Shown here piece by piece: positions 1-8,054 of a stretch of DNA of 42,218 bases. The notes beneath the pieces were generated by a model. That model did not search any database. It was given only the letters and a program-made list of their open reading frames with translations, and was not told the origin of the DNA. A program made the position numbers and the translations under genes. Each line of letters begins with the position of its first letter. Position 1 is the stretch's first letter. Location: the NCBI GenBank assembly GCA_905188195.1, contig CAJJKY010000018.1, positions 1-42,218 of the forward strand, read 5' to 3'. Origin of the DNA: Streptococcus parasanguinis. GTDB taxonomy: Bacteria > Bacillota > Bacilli > Lactobacillales > Streptococcaceae.

Positions 1-50
1 GGGACGACGAAATCGAATTCTAACGAATTACCGATTTCTGTCCCACTCTC
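1..50. repeat. Partial copy of a structured intergenic repeat
   Basis: These 50 bases are identical, in the same orientation, to 40808-40857. The stretch folds as a hairpin: GTGGGAC plus GAAATCG on one side pairs with CGATTTC plus GTCCCAC on the other. The window begins inside the element, so only its last third is visible here; the full copy at 40678-40857 shows the rest. It is an intergenic repeat and not coding. Confidence 0.85.
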
Positions 51-106
51 TTTTTAAACTTTTTATAGCTAAACTATCACTAATTATATATATTTTTAAA
101 GAGGTC

Positions 107-135
107 TTTAGAAATCGTTTTCAACGTGCTATACT
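107..135 (+). promoter_or_regulatory. Orphan promoter with cre-like site
   Basis: TTTAGA (107-112) is followed after 17 bases by TATACT (130-135). A cre-like sequence, AGAAATCGTTTTCA (110-123), overlaps the -35 and the spacer. No gene follows on this strand: the terminator hairpin of the opposing bgaR begins at about 144. Confidence 0.4.
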
Positions 136-143
136 GGAGCTAT

Positions 144-172
144 AAAAAAGACCGAGATGTCTCAGTCTTTTT
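144..172 (-). terminator. Terminator of the GntR regulator
   Basis: Inverted arms AAAAAGACCGAGA and TCTCAGTCTTTTT enclose a two-base loop. Read on the minus strand this is a stem followed by a T run, directly after the stop codon of bgaR. It would also stop any plus-strand transcript coming from the promoter at 130. Confidence 0.75.
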
Positions 173-177
173 GGTTC

Positions 178-894
178 TTAGTGATCGCGGTCACAGGAGA
201 TGAACTTGATCTTGTAGTAGTCACCGCGTTTATAGGTTTCCGTGTATTCAAGGATTTGGCCAGTCGCTTCTAGCTTGGTCGTCTTCACTTGTTTGACCGT
301 TGGGAAATTTTCGTCGATGTTCAATACTTTAGCAACCTTGTTTGGTGTAGGAAAGACGATTTCGTTGACTTCTTCGAAGTGTTCATCATTCATATGAATG
401 TGGTAGTCTTCTTTGAAGCGATCATAGATAGAGCTATAGTATTCCAAATTTGGATAGTTTGGATTGATGTATTGTTCAGGAATATAGGTTTGGTGGAAGA
501 TATAGGTATCATCCCCTGTCTGGCGAGTCCGTTCGATCTTATAGTAGAATTGCGTTGGGTTGAGGCCTAGTTTGTCTAGGATGCTTAAGGTATTTCCACG
601 TTTAATAGAGAGAACTTTGACTTTGGCCTTTTGGATTGGGAAGGTTTCAACATCTGAAAATTCAACCAGTTTGTGTTTTCGAGCACGAGAAACAAAGGTT
701 CCTTTTCCTTGCTGACGGACAATGTAGCCATCAGCAGCGAGGTCGTTCAAAGCACGGACAACGGTGATAGAGCTGACATCATAAATTTTAATGAGTTCAG
801 CTTCAGTATAAAATTTATCTCCATTTTCAAATTTTCCGGAGATAATTTGCTGCTTCAATTCATCTTTGATGTGTTGGTACTTTGGAATTGCCAT
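178..894 (-). CDS. bgaR: GntR/HutC-family regulator of the galactoside operon (BgaR-like)
   Basis: This 238-residue protein has an N-terminal winged helix-turn-helix (about 1-72; note AELIKIYDVSSITVVRALND and QGKGTFV) and a C-terminal UTRA ligand-binding domain (about 90-235), the HutC type of GntR regulator. It is transcribed away from bgaC and the PTS genes, as in the pneumococcal cluster where BgaR represses bgaC. The likely effector is a sugar phosphate from the galactoside or galactosamine pathway (inference). The start is the ATG at 892-894, preceded on the minus strand by GAGAGGT. The palindrome at 975-993 in the shared intergenic region is the likely operator. Family is near certain; the name rests on synteny. 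Confidence 0.85.
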   Translation of the reverse strand: MAIPKYQHIKDELKQQIISGKFENGDKFYTEAELIKIYDVSSITVVRALNDLAADGYIVRQQGKGTFVSRARKHKLVEFSDVETFPIQKAKVKVLSIKRGNTLSILDKLGLNPTQFYYKIERTRQTGDDTYIFHQTYIPEQYINPNYPNLEYYSSIYDRFKEDYHIHMNDEHFEEVNEIVFPTPNKVAKVLNIDENFPTVKQVKTTKLEATGQILEYTETYKRGDYYKIKFISCDRDH

Positions 895-957
895 AGTGCT
901 ACCTCTCTTTAGATTTCTCTTATTTAACCCTATTTTAACATATTTTTTATAAAAGTG

Positions 958-993
958 TTGACATTTTTTAAATAATTTATTATATTAATAAAT
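958..993 (+). promoter_or_regulatory. bgaC operon promoter with palindromic operator
   Basis: TTGACA (958-963) and TATATT (981-986) are 17 bases apart, a near-consensus promoter for bgaC. A perfect palindrome with 8-bp arms, ATTTATTA-TAT-TAATAAAT (975-993), covers the -10 element. A GntR repressor bound there would block RNA polymerase, so this is the probable BgaR operator (inference). Confidence 0.75.
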
Positions 994-1026
994 GAAAAGG
1001 GTTACATATAAGAAAGGGGGGCGTTT

Positions 1027-2814
1027 ATGGGAGTTTTTGAGATTCGCGATGCTTTCTATTTAAAAGATCAACCCTTCAAGATTTTATCCGGAGCGATCCA
1101 TTATTTCCGAATTGACCCAGCAGACTGGTATCATTCCTTGTATAATCTAAAGGCTTTGGGTTTTAACACGGTTGAGACCTATGTCCCTTGGAATGCGCAT
1201 GAACCCCGCAAAGGGCAGTTTGACTTTAGTGGTCGATTGGATCTAGAGCGTTTCATTCAAACAGCCCAGTCCCTAGGACTTTACATGATTGTAAGGCCGT
1301 CGCCCTTTATCTGTGCAGAGTGGGAATTTGGTGGATTACCAGCCTGGCTCTTGGAAGAAGACCTGCGAATCCGCTCATCAGACCCAGCCTTTATCGAAGC
1401 GGTGGATCGTTATTATGATCGCTTGCTTGGCTTGTTGACACCCTACCAAGTGGATCAAGGTGGTCCAATCCTCATGATGCAGGTGGAAAATGAGTACGGC
1501 TCTTATGGAGAAGATAAGGATTATCTGCGTGCCATTCGGGATTTGATGAAGGAAAAAGGCGTGACCTGTCCTCTCTTTACATCGGATGGGCCATGGCGAG
1601 CAACGCTAAGAACAGGAACCCTGATTGAAGAAGACCTCTTTGTGACGGGAAACTTCGGTTCCAAAGCAGCCTATAACTTTGGTCAGATGAAAGAATTCTT
1701 TGACGAATACGGCAAGAAATGGCCCTTGATGTGTATGGAATTCTGGGATGGCTGGTTTACCCGCTGGAAGGAACCCGTGATTCGAAGGGACCCAGAGGAG
1801 TTGGCAGAAGCTGTACATGAGGTCTTGGAGCTCGGCTCCATCAATCTCTATATGTTTCATGGCGGAACCAATTTCGGCTTCATGAATGGTTGCTCAGCTC
1901 GGGGTACGCTTGATTTGCCACAGGTGACATCCTATGACTATGGGGCTTTGCTCAATGAGCAGGGCAATCCGACGGAGAAGTATTATGCTATTCAAAAAAT
2001 GATGGCGACCTATTATCCGGAATACCCACAGCAAGAACCACTCATCAAAGAGTGTTTGCCAGAGCAGACTTTACATTTGGCAACCAAGACTAGTCTTTTT
2101 GGGAATCTGGACAATTTGGCTCAAGTCAAAACCAGTCTCTATCCGGAAAAGATGGAAGGGTTAGGGCAAACCACAGGTTATCTGCTATATGAGACAGACC
2201 TTGAGTTGGATGCGGAAGAAGAAAAACTGCGCATCATTGATGGCCGGGATCGGGTACAGATTTACCTGGATGATCAACATGTAGCAACGCAATACCAAAC
2301 AGAGATCGGTGAAGATCTTTTTATCAAAGGAAAAAAGAAAGCGGTTACGAATTTAAAAATCTTGCTTGAGAATATGGGACGTGTCAACTACGGCCACAAG
2401 CTCTTAGCTGATAGCCAGCACAAGGGCATTCGCACAGGTGTCTGTGTGGATTTGCATTTCCACCTTCATTGGAAGCAGTACCCACTGGATTTACAAGATC
2501 TCAGTCAGCTCGATTTTTCAAAGGAATGGCAGACAGGTGCTCCAGCCTTTTACCGATATGATTTTCAGCTGGACCACACCCTTGACACTTATCTGGATAT
2601 GACAGGATTTGGGAAAGGGGTCGTCTTTGTCAACGGCCATAACCTTGGTCGCTTCTGGGAGGTCGGACCGACCACTTCACTTTACGTGCCTCATGGCTTC
2701 CTCAAAGAAGGAGCCAATAGCCTGATCGTCTTTGAGACAGAAGGGCGGTACCAAGAGACACTTCAACTTGTTCAACAACCTACATTCAAAGAAGTAAAGG
2801 GGGAAAACTTATGA
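1027..2814 (+). CDS. bgaC: Beta-galactosidase, glycoside hydrolase family 35 (BgaC)
   Basis: This 595-residue enzyme belongs to GH35 and removes terminal beta-galactose, in pneumococcal BgaC with preference for Gal-beta-1,3-GlcNAc. The N-terminal TIM barrel (about 1-330) carries the acid/base glutamate in VENEYGSYG (Glu156) and the probable nucleophile in CMEFWDGWF (Glu238); HGGTNFGFMNG is a further family motif. The C-terminal part is beta-sandwich, including FVNGHNLGRFWEVGP. There is no signal peptide or LPXTG anchor, as in pneumococcal BgaC, which nevertheless reaches the cell surface. The ATG at 1027 follows GAAAGGGGGG. The stop overlaps the gadV start by four bases (ATGA), so hydrolysis and PTS uptake are translationally coupled. 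Confidence 0.95.
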   Translation: MGVFEIRDAFYLKDQPFKILSGAIHYFRIDPADWYHSLYNLKALGFNTVETYVPWNAHEPRKGQFDFSGRLDLERFIQTAQSLGLYMIVRPSPFICAEWEFGGLPAWLLEEDLRIRSSDPAFIEAVDRYYDRLLGLLTPYQVDQGGPILMMQVENEYGSYGEDKDYLRAIRDLMKEKGVTCPLFTSDGPWRATLRTGTLIEEDLFVTGNFGSKAAYNFGQMKEFFDEYGKKWPLMCMEFWDGWFTRWKEPVIRRDPEELAEAVHEVLELGSINLYMFHGGTNFGFMNGCSARGTLDLPQVTSYDYGALLNEQGNPTEKYYAIQKMMATYYPEYPQQEPLIKECLPEQTLHLATKTSLFGNLDNLAQVKTSLYPEKMEGLGQTTGYLLYETDLELDAEEEKLRIIDGRDRVQIYLDDQHVATQYQTEIGEDLFIKGKKKAVTNLKILLENMGRVNYGHKLLADSQHKGIRTGVCVDLHFHLHWKQYPLDLQDLSQLDFSKEWQTGAPAFYRYDFQLDHTLDTYLDMTGFGKGVVFVNGHNLGRFWEVGPTTSLYVPHGFLKEGANSLIVFETEGRYQETLQLVQQPTFKEVKGENL

Positions 2815-3287
2815 CTATTGTAGGATGCCGTATCGATGGACGTTTGATCCACGGGCAGGTAGCCAATCTTTGGACTACCAAACTAAATGTTTCACGTATC
2901 ATGGTGATCGATGATGAAGTCGCTCAAAATGATATTGAAAAAAGTGGCTTGAAACTAGCGACACCACCTGGTGTTAAGCTCAGTATCTTGCCAGTCGCAA
3001 AGGCTGCGGAAAATATCTTGGCTGGAAAATATGATAGCCAACGACTCTTTATCGTAGCTCGCAAACCTGATCGTTTCCTTCGTTTGATCGAAGCAGGTGT
3101 TCAGCTTGAAACGCTGAATGTCGGCAATATGTCTCAATCTGATGAGACACGTGCGATTACCCGCTCGATCAATGTGGTGGACGCGGACGTGGAAGACTTC
3201 AACAAGATCCACGAAAAAGGTGTAAAGATTACGTCTCAGATGGTGCCAAACGACACTGCAGAAGACTTTATGAAGTTATTAAAGTAA
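2811..3287 (+). CDS. gadV: PTS enzyme IIB, mannose/galactosamine family
   Basis: The 158-residue product is the IIB subunit of a mannose-fructose-sorbose family PTS. The phosphorylated histidine is His14 in RIDGRLIHGQV, a motif typical of the family. It accepts phosphate from IIA (gadF) and passes it to sugar carried in by IIC and IID (gadW, gadE). The gene overlaps the end of bgaC and is followed by the membrane subunits, matching the pneumococcal gadVWEF order. The substrate is probably galactose or an amino sugar released by BgaC; the AgaS isomerase downstream favours galactosamine or N-acetylgalactosamine (inference). Confidence 0.93.
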   Translation: MTIVGCRIDGRLIHGQVANLWTTKLNVSRIMVIDDEVAQNDIEKSGLKLATPPGVKLSILPVAKAAENILAGKYDSQRLFIVARKPDRFLRLIEAGVQLETLNVGNMSQSDETRAITRSINVVDADVEDFNKIHEKGVKITSQMVPNDTAEDFMKLLK

Positions 3288-3313
3288 AAGAAAATTTTTA
3301 GGAGGAAATTGTC

Positions 3314-4228
3314 ATGATACAATGGTGGCAAATTTTACTACTTACTTTGTACTCAGCTTATCAAATCTGTGATGAGTTGACGATTGTTTCATCAGCAGGC
3401 TCACCAGTCTTTGCTGGTTTCATTACAGGACTTGTTATGGGGGATTTAGGAACAGGTCTCTTTATCGGAGCGTCTCTCCAATTGACAGTGCTCGGTGTAG
3501 GTACTTTCGGTGGAGCTTCTCGTATTGACGCCACTTCTGGTGCCGTTCTTGCAACTGCCTTTTCAGTAGCGCAAGGTATTAAACCAGAAATTGCGATTTC
3601 AACTATTGCCGTTCCCGTAGCTGCTCTCTTGACCTATGCAGATATCCTTGGCCGTATGAGTACTACTGCCTTTGCACACCGTATTGATGCGGCGATCGAA
3701 CGCTTTGATTATAAAGGAATTGAACGCAACTACCTTCTTGGTGCTGTTCCTTGGGCTCTCTCTCGTGCTCTTCCAGTCTTCTTGGCTCTTGCCTTTGGTG
3801 GTGCTTTTGTCCAATCTGTTGTTGACTTTGTTGCAAAATATCAATGGTTCGCAAACGGCTTGACTCTTGCAGGACGTATGCTTCCTGGTCTTGGATTTGC
3901 GATCTTGCTTCACTACTTGCCTGTGAAACGTCACCTTCACTATCTTGCCCTTGGTTTTGGCTTGACAGCGATGTTGACAGTGCTTTACAGCAATGTTCAA
4001 AGTGTTGGTGCTGCAATTTCTGCTATGCTTGGAACAGATGCGTTTGCAAAACTTCCAAAAGAACAAATGGTTGCCTTCACAAACAACTTCAAATCTGTAT
4101 CTATGATCGGGGTTGCCATCATCGGTATCTTCCTTGCAGTGCAACACTTTAAAAACAGCCAACGTACAGTTGTAGCTGCTCCAGCAAGCAATGTAGAAAG
4201 CGGGGAAATTGAAGATGACGAATTCTAA
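3314..4228 (+). CDS. gadW: PTS enzyme IIC, mannose/galactosamine family
   Basis: This 304-residue integral membrane protein is the IIC channel subunit. The N-terminus (MIQWWQILLLTLYSAYQICDE) and the glycine-rich membrane segments GLVMGDLGTGLFIGASLQL and GVGTFGGASRIDA are characteristic of the mannose-type IIC family. Several further hydrophobic helices follow to about residue 280, then an acidic tail (ESGEIEDDEF). It forms the sugar path with IID. A good ribosome site (TAGGAGGAAATTGTC) precedes the ATG. Its end overlaps the gadE start by 14 bases, so the two membrane subunits are coupled. Confidence 0.93.
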   Translation: MIQWWQILLLTLYSAYQICDELTIVSSAGSPVFAGFITGLVMGDLGTGLFIGASLQLTVLGVGTFGGASRIDATSGAVLATAFSVAQGIKPEIAISTIAVPVAALLTYADILGRMSTTAFAHRIDAAIERFDYKGIERNYLLGAVPWALSRALPVFLALAFGGAFVQSVVDFVAKYQWFANGLTLAGRMLPGLGFAILLHYLPVKRHLHYLALGFGLTAMLTVLYSNVQSVGAAISAMLGTDAFAKLPKEQMVAFTNNFKSVSMIGVAIIGIFLAVQHFKNSQRTVVAAPASNVESGEIEDDEF

Positions 4229-5036
4229 TAACTACAAACTCACTAAAGAGGATTTTAAACAAATCAACAAACGTAGCCTCTTCACCTTCCAATTAGGTTG
4301 GAACTACGAACGGATGCAGGCTTCTGGTTACCTTTACATGCTTCTTCCACAATTGCGGAAAATGTATGGAGATGGCACACCTGAATTGAAAGAAATGATG
4401 AAATTGCATACGCAATTCTTCAATACTTCTCCATTCTTCCACACCATTATCACTGGTTTTGATTTGGCTTTGGAAGAAAAAGATGGTGTCAACTCTAAAG
4501 ATGCGGTTAACGGGATCAAGACAGGTCTCATGGGACCATTTGCCCCTCTTGGAGACTCTATCTTTGGATCTTTGGTTCCAGCTATTATGGGATCTATTGC
4601 AGCAACCATCGCGTCACAAGGTCAACCATGGGGTATCTTCCTTTGGATTGCTGTGGCAGTTGCTTATGATATCTTCCGTTGGAAACAGTTGGAATTCGCT
4701 TATAAAGAAGGTACCAACTTAATCAACAACATGCAAAGTACCTTGACAGCTTTGATCGAAGCAGCTTCTGTACTTGGTATCTTCATGGTCGGTGCCTTGA
4801 TTGCAACGATGATCAATGTGGATGTAACCTGGATGCCACACATCGGGGACAAAGCCATCGATATCCAAGACATGCTCAATTTGATCTTCCCACGCTTGGT
4901 TCCAGCTATTATCACAGGTGTGATTTACTGGTTGCTTGGACGTAAAGGAATGAACTCAACTAAAGCTATCTTGTTGATTATCGTCGCAGCGATTGCCTTC
5001 TCTGCCTTTGGTCATTTCTGCTTCGGCATGCAGTAA
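4215..5036 (+). CDS. gadE: PTS enzyme IID, mannose/galactosamine family
   Basis: This IID subunit of about 273 residues has the family hallmarks SLFTFQLGWNYERMQASGYLY near the N-terminus, HTQFFNTSPFFHT, and GLMGPFAPLGDSIFGSLVPAIMGSIAA in the middle. Hydrophobic segments in the C-terminal half end near residue 270. It pairs with IIC to form the translocating complex. I place the start at the ATG at 4215; an in-frame TTG at 4209 would add two residues but is less likely. The start lies inside the end of gadW. Confidence 0.93.
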   Translation: MTNSNNYKLTKEDFKQINKRSLFTFQLGWNYERMQASGYLYMLLPQLRKMYGDGTPELKEMMKLHTQFFNTSPFFHTIITGFDLALEEKDGVNSKDAVNGIKTGLMGPFAPLGDSIFGSLVPAIMGSIAATIASQGQPWGIFLWIAVAVAYDIFRWKQLEFAYKEGTNLINNMQSTLTALIEAASVLGIFMVGALIATMINVDVTWMPHIGDKAIDIQDMLNLIFPRLVPAIITGVIYWLLGRKGMNSTKAILLIIVAAIAFSAFGHFCFGMQ

Positions 5037-5047
5037 TGGAGTAGGGT

Positions 5048-5452
5048 ATGGCAAAAGAGTTAGTACTGGTCAGCCATGGTCGCTTTTGTGAAGAGCTCAA
5101 AGCGAGCACAGAGATGATTATGGGGCCACAAGAATCCATCCATACGGTTGCACTCTTACCAGAAGAAGGGCCAGAAGACTTTACCGCTAAATTTGAAGCA
5201 ACCGTCCAAGGTCTAGAAGACTATATTGTATTTGCCGATCTCTTGGGAGGAACTCCTTGCAACACCGTGAGCCGCTTGATCCTTGAAGGACGTGCGATTG
5301 ACTTATACGCAGGGATGAATCTTCCGATGGTCATCGAGTTCATCAATAGTAGCCTGACTGGTAATGAAGGGGACTACCCTGAACGTGCAAAAGAAAGTAT
5401 TGTCAAGGTCAATGACCTCTTGTCAAACCTTGATGATGATGAAGATGAGTAG
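5048..5452 (+). CDS. gadF: PTS enzyme IIA, mannose/galactosamine family
   Basis: The 134-residue IIA subunit takes phosphate from HPr on His10 in LVLVSHGRFCEEL and passes it to GadV. The segment FADLLGGTPCNTVSRL is the other conserved block of the fructose-type IIA fold. It ends in an acidic run (DDDEDE). It is the last PTS subunit, eleven bases after gadE, and is followed by a hairpin before agaS, which may adjust relative expression. IIA, IIB, IIC and IID are all present and intact, so the transporter should be functional. Confidence 0.93.
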   Translation: MAKELVLVSHGRFCEELKASTEMIMGPQESIHTVALLPEEGPEDFTAKFEATVQGLEDYIVFADLLGGTPCNTVSRLILEGRAIDLYAGMNLPMVIEFINSSLTGNEGDYPERAKESIVKVNDLLSNLDDDEDE

Positions 5453-5457
5453 GTTGG

Positions 5458-5500
5458 TATGGGAGTCTGGGAGCATCATCTCAGGCTCCTTTCCCATTTA
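5458..5500 (+). other. Intercistronic hairpin
   Basis: Between gadF and agaS, GGGAGTCTGGGAG can pair with CTCAGGCTCC further along, then TTTCCC follows. The stem is imperfect and lacks a clean T run, so it is more likely an mRNA-processing or partial-attenuation structure than a full terminator. Confidence 0.4.
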
Positions 5501-5535
5501 TCAACGTTAGATTGTAGAAAGGAACAACAGTTTCT

Positions 5536-6705
5536 ATGTTAGACTATACAAAAGAAGACTTGCAGGAGCTAGGAGCAGAGATCACCACTCGTGAGATCTA
5601 CCAACAACCAAGTGTTTGGAAAGAAACAGCTCGCTTGTACCAAGAAAGAAAAGCGGAAATAAAAGCTTTCTTAGAAAAAATTGGGCAAGAGCATGACTAT
5701 ATCAAGGTCATCTTGACAGGGGCTGGGACCTCGGCTTATGTGGGAGATACCTTGGTTCCTTACTTGCAGGAAGTGCACGATGAACGCCACTGGAATTTCC
5801 AATCCATTGCGACGACGGATATCGTGGCGCATCCACAAACCTATTTGAAAAAAGAGGTTCCGACGGTTTTAGTATCCTTTGCCCGGAGTGGCAATTCGCC
5901 AGAAAGTGTTGCAACTGTGCAGTTGGCCCAAGATCTGGTTGATGAACTCTATCAGATCACCATTACCTGTGCCGAAGAAGGAAAACTGGCTTTGCAGGCG
6001 CATGGGGATGAGCGCAATCTCTTGCTTCTCCAACCTAAAGAAACCAATGATGCCGGCTTTGCGATGACCTCTAGCTTTACCTCCATGCTCTTGACAGCTC
6101 TCTTGGTCTTTGATCCAAGCGAGGAAGAGATCAAGGAAAAACGAGTAGAAGAGCTGGTTCATCTATCTGAGCAAATCTTGGAGAAGGACCGTGCGGTCAA
6201 AGAAGTGGTCGATCTAGACTTCGAGCGCGTGATCTATCTGGGGGCAGGACCTTTCTTTGGCCTAGCCCATGAAGCCCAGCTCAAGATTTTGGAATTAACA
6301 GCAGGCAAAATCGCAACCATGTATGAGAGTCCTGTCGGATTCCGTCACGGTCCGAAATCCCTCATCAATGACCAGACCCTCGTCTTGGTCTTTGGATCCA
6401 TTGATCCATACACACGTCAGTATGATCTGGACTTGGTTCGAGAAGTTGCAGGGGATCAAATTGCCCGTCAAGTTGTCCTCTTGACCGATCAAGCTGCAGG
6501 GATTGAGCATGTACGGGAAGTGTTGGTGAAAGCATCAGCAGACTCTCTAGATATCTACCGTGCCTTCCCATACATTATCTATGGTCAATTGATTTCTCTC
6601 TTGACTTCGCTCAAGGTGCAAAATCGCCCAGACACACCTTCACCAACTGGTACCGTCAATCGGGTTGTTCAAGGGGTGATCATTCATCCATTTCATAAAG
6701 AATAG
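5536..6705 (+). CDS. agaS: SIS-domain sugar-phosphate isomerase/deaminase AgaS
   Basis: This 389-residue cytoplasmic protein has two SIS domains. The first contains VILTGAGTSAYVGDTL (about 57-72) and SFARSGNSPESVATV, the phosphosugar-binding serine/threonine loops; the second contains VIYLGAGPFFGLAHEA and ESPVGFRHGPKS. AgaS proteins act on galactosamine-6-phosphate (deamination plus isomerisation to tagatose-6-phosphate). This fits the PTS just upstream, which would deliver the phosphorylated sugar. No deacetylase gene is in the cluster, so N-acetylgalactosamine use would need NagA from elsewhere (inference). The ATG at 5536 is preceded by GAAAGGAACAACAGTTTCT. Confidence 0.92.
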   Translation: MLDYTKEDLQELGAEITTREIYQQPSVWKETARLYQERKAEIKAFLEKIGQEHDYIKVILTGAGTSAYVGDTLVPYLQEVHDERHWNFQSIATTDIVAHPQTYLKKEVPTVLVSFARSGNSPESVATVQLAQDLVDELYQITITCAEEGKLALQAHGDERNLLLLQPKETNDAGFAMTSSFTSMLLTALLVFDPSEEEIKEKRVEELVHLSEQILEKDRAVKEVVDLDFERVIYLGAGPFFGLAHEAQLKILELTAGKIATMYESPVGFRHGPKSLINDQTLVLVFGSIDPYTRQYDLDLVREVAGDQIARQVVLLTDQAAGIEHVREVLVKASADSLDIYRAFPYIIYGQLISLLTSLKVQNRPDTPSPTGTVNRVVQGVIIHPFHKE

Positions 6706-6749
6706 CCACTAATTTTCTATAAAAAGTGGAGTGTTTCTTCTTGTGAAAC

Positions 6750-6758
6750 TGATACAAT
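6750..6758 (+). promoter_or_regulatory. Candidate internal promoter for galM
   Basis: TGATACAAT is an extended -10 (TGn then TACAAT at 6753-6758) located between agaS and galM, with no good -35. If used, transcription would begin near 6765, downstream of the upstream-most ATG at 6757, which supports a GTG start at 6787. Confidence 0.4.
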
Positions 6759-6786
6759 GGAGAAAAACAGTGAGAGGAGAAGGTTT

Positions 6787-7827
6787 GTGAAACAGTATCA
6801 AGAAAGCGTGTTTGGGGAATGGCAGAATCAAGAGGTTCGGGCTTATCGCCTCGAAAATGATAAGGGCTACCAATTATCTGTCATGACCTATGGGGCGACG
6901 ATCTTAGAATATGTGACGCCTGATAAAGAAGACCAGTTTACCAATATCATCTTAGGTTTTGATCGTTTTGAGGATTATGTGGACAATAGCCCTAAATATG
7001 GGGCTAGTATTGGCCCGGTAGCAGGTCGGATTGCAGGGGCAAGCTTTGAACTCAATGGTCAAACCTACCACTTGGAAGCCAATAACGGTGCCAACTGCAA
7101 CCACAGTGGACCGACGGGTTGGGACAGCGCCTTGTTTAGCGTGGAATCCGTGACAGACCAAGAAATCACCCTGTACACAGAGCGTGCAGATGGTACCGGC
7201 GGTTTCCCTGGAAATCTCAAGATCTGGGTAACCTATGGTTTGACTGAAGCAGGTGAGCTCGAGATTGCTTATCGGGTAGAAACGGATCAAGATACTCTAG
7301 TTAACCCGACCAACCACAGCTATTTCAACCTATCTGGGGACTTCACCCAACCGATCAATGACCATGTCTTTCAGATCAACCATCAAGGGCTTTACCCTAT
7401 CCATCCAGACGGTGTTCCTCTTCAGACCGTGGATAGAGAAAGTCCGGTTGTTCAGCATCTCTACCAAGCTATGCTCTTGGAGGATCTTTTTAAGGACTCT
7501 GATCCGCAAATCCGCCTGGTAGAAGGATTAGACCATCCATTTGCTCTTCCAGAAGGGCATGAAAATGCTGGCTTTCTTTACCATCAGCCATCTGGACGTT
7601 TCTTGACCTTCAAGTCAGAAGCCCCAGCCTTGGTGGTGTATTCAGCCAATTTCGTAGACGAGACTGTTCATCTGCAAGGCCAACCAATGGTTCAGCACAA
7701 TGGCTTGGCTCTAGAATTCCAAACAGTGCCAGATGCCATTCATAGCGACCAGGCAGAAAAGGTCATCTTGAGAGCAGGTCAAGTCTTCACCAGCAAGACT
7801 AGCTACCATGCCATCGCTAAGAAATAA
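6787..7827 (+). CDS. galM: Aldose 1-epimerase (mutarotase)
   Basis: This GalM-family protein of about 346 residues interconverts alpha and beta anomers of galactose or glucose. Family motifs include YGASIGPVAGRIAGASFELNG, NHSGPTGWD, the catalytic-histidine segment NPTNHSYFNLSGD, GLDHPFAL, and the C-terminal NGLALEFQTVPDAIH with the probable catalytic glutamate. It releases the alpha anomer that downstream enzymes need after BgaC frees beta-galactose. I choose the GTG at 6787, which has GAGAGGAGAAG nine bases upstream; an ATG at 6757 has no ribosome site and overlaps a likely -10. It closes the operon, and a terminator follows. Confidence 0.9.
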   Translation: MKQYQESVFGEWQNQEVRAYRLENDKGYQLSVMTYGATILEYVTPDKEDQFTNIILGFDRFEDYVDNSPKYGASIGPVAGRIAGASFELNGQTYHLEANNGANCNHSGPTGWDSALFSVESVTDQEITLYTERADGTGGFPGNLKIWVTYGLTEAGELEIAYRVETDQDTLVNPTNHSYFNLSGDFTQPINDHVFQINHQGLYPIHPDGVPLQTVDRESPVVQHLYQAMLLEDLFKDSDPQIRLVEGLDHPFALPEGHENAGFLYHQPSGRFLTFKSEAPALVVYSANFVDETVHLQGQPMVQHNGLALEFQTVPDAIHSDQAEKVILRAGQVFTSKTSYHAIAKK

Positions 7828-7831
7828 GAAG

Positions 7832-7888
7832 GAAAGGGGAGTGGCCAAACAAGGATGTGAAATCCTTGCTTGAGACCTCCTCTTTTTC
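7832..7888 (+). terminator. Terminator of the bgaC-galM operon
   Basis: CAAGGAT-GTGA-AATCCTTG forms the top of a stem; GGGGAG and CTCCTC add a lower part; CTTTTTCTC follows. It lies directly after galM. Confidence 0.75.
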
Positions 7889-7912
7889 TCAAAAAAAATT
7901 TTTTAGAAAAAC

Positions 7913-7945
7913 TATAAGGAAATTTTAAGCTTCCTATCGTATACT
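7913..7945 (+). promoter_or_regulatory. CiaR-type promoter
   Basis: TATAAG (7913-7918), five bases, then TTTAAG (7924-7929) matches the CiaR direct repeat TTTAAG-N5-TTTAAG with one mismatch. Ten bases later comes the -10 TATACT (7940-7945). This spacing is that of the promoters of streptococcal csRNAs, where CiaR occupies the -35 region. Confidence 0.75.
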
Positions 7946-7951
7946 AATACC

Positions 7952-8045
7952 ATCATCAAAGACCTCCTAACTTTGAATGATAAAACTCCTAAAACTTTTT
8001 CATAATAATCTCCCTATAAGAGCCACCAAAACCGGTGGCTTTTCT
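7952..8045 (+). ncRNA. csRNA-like small RNA (CiaR-dependent)
   Basis: Predicted transcript of about 94 nt between a CiaR-type promoter and a terminator. It contains a 5' hairpin, CATCAAAG with CTTTGAATG, whose loop shows ACCTCCTAA, a sequence complementary to Shine-Dalgarno sites. An unpaired AT-rich stretch with two more anti-SD-like pieces (ACTCCTAAAAC, ATCTCCC) follows, then the terminator AGCCACC-AAAACC-GGTGGCT-TTTCT (8021-8045). csRNAs of pneumococcus and relatives have this layout and repress translation of targets such as comC by covering the start region. No protein is encoded. Assignment rests on promoter, structure and size and not on a database match. Confidence 0.75.
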
Positions 8046-8054
8046 ATATCTCTT

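Noticed and set aside
6757..6786. Upstream ATG start for galM
   Set aside because: It overlaps a likely -10 element and has no ribosome site, whereas GTG at 6787 has one.
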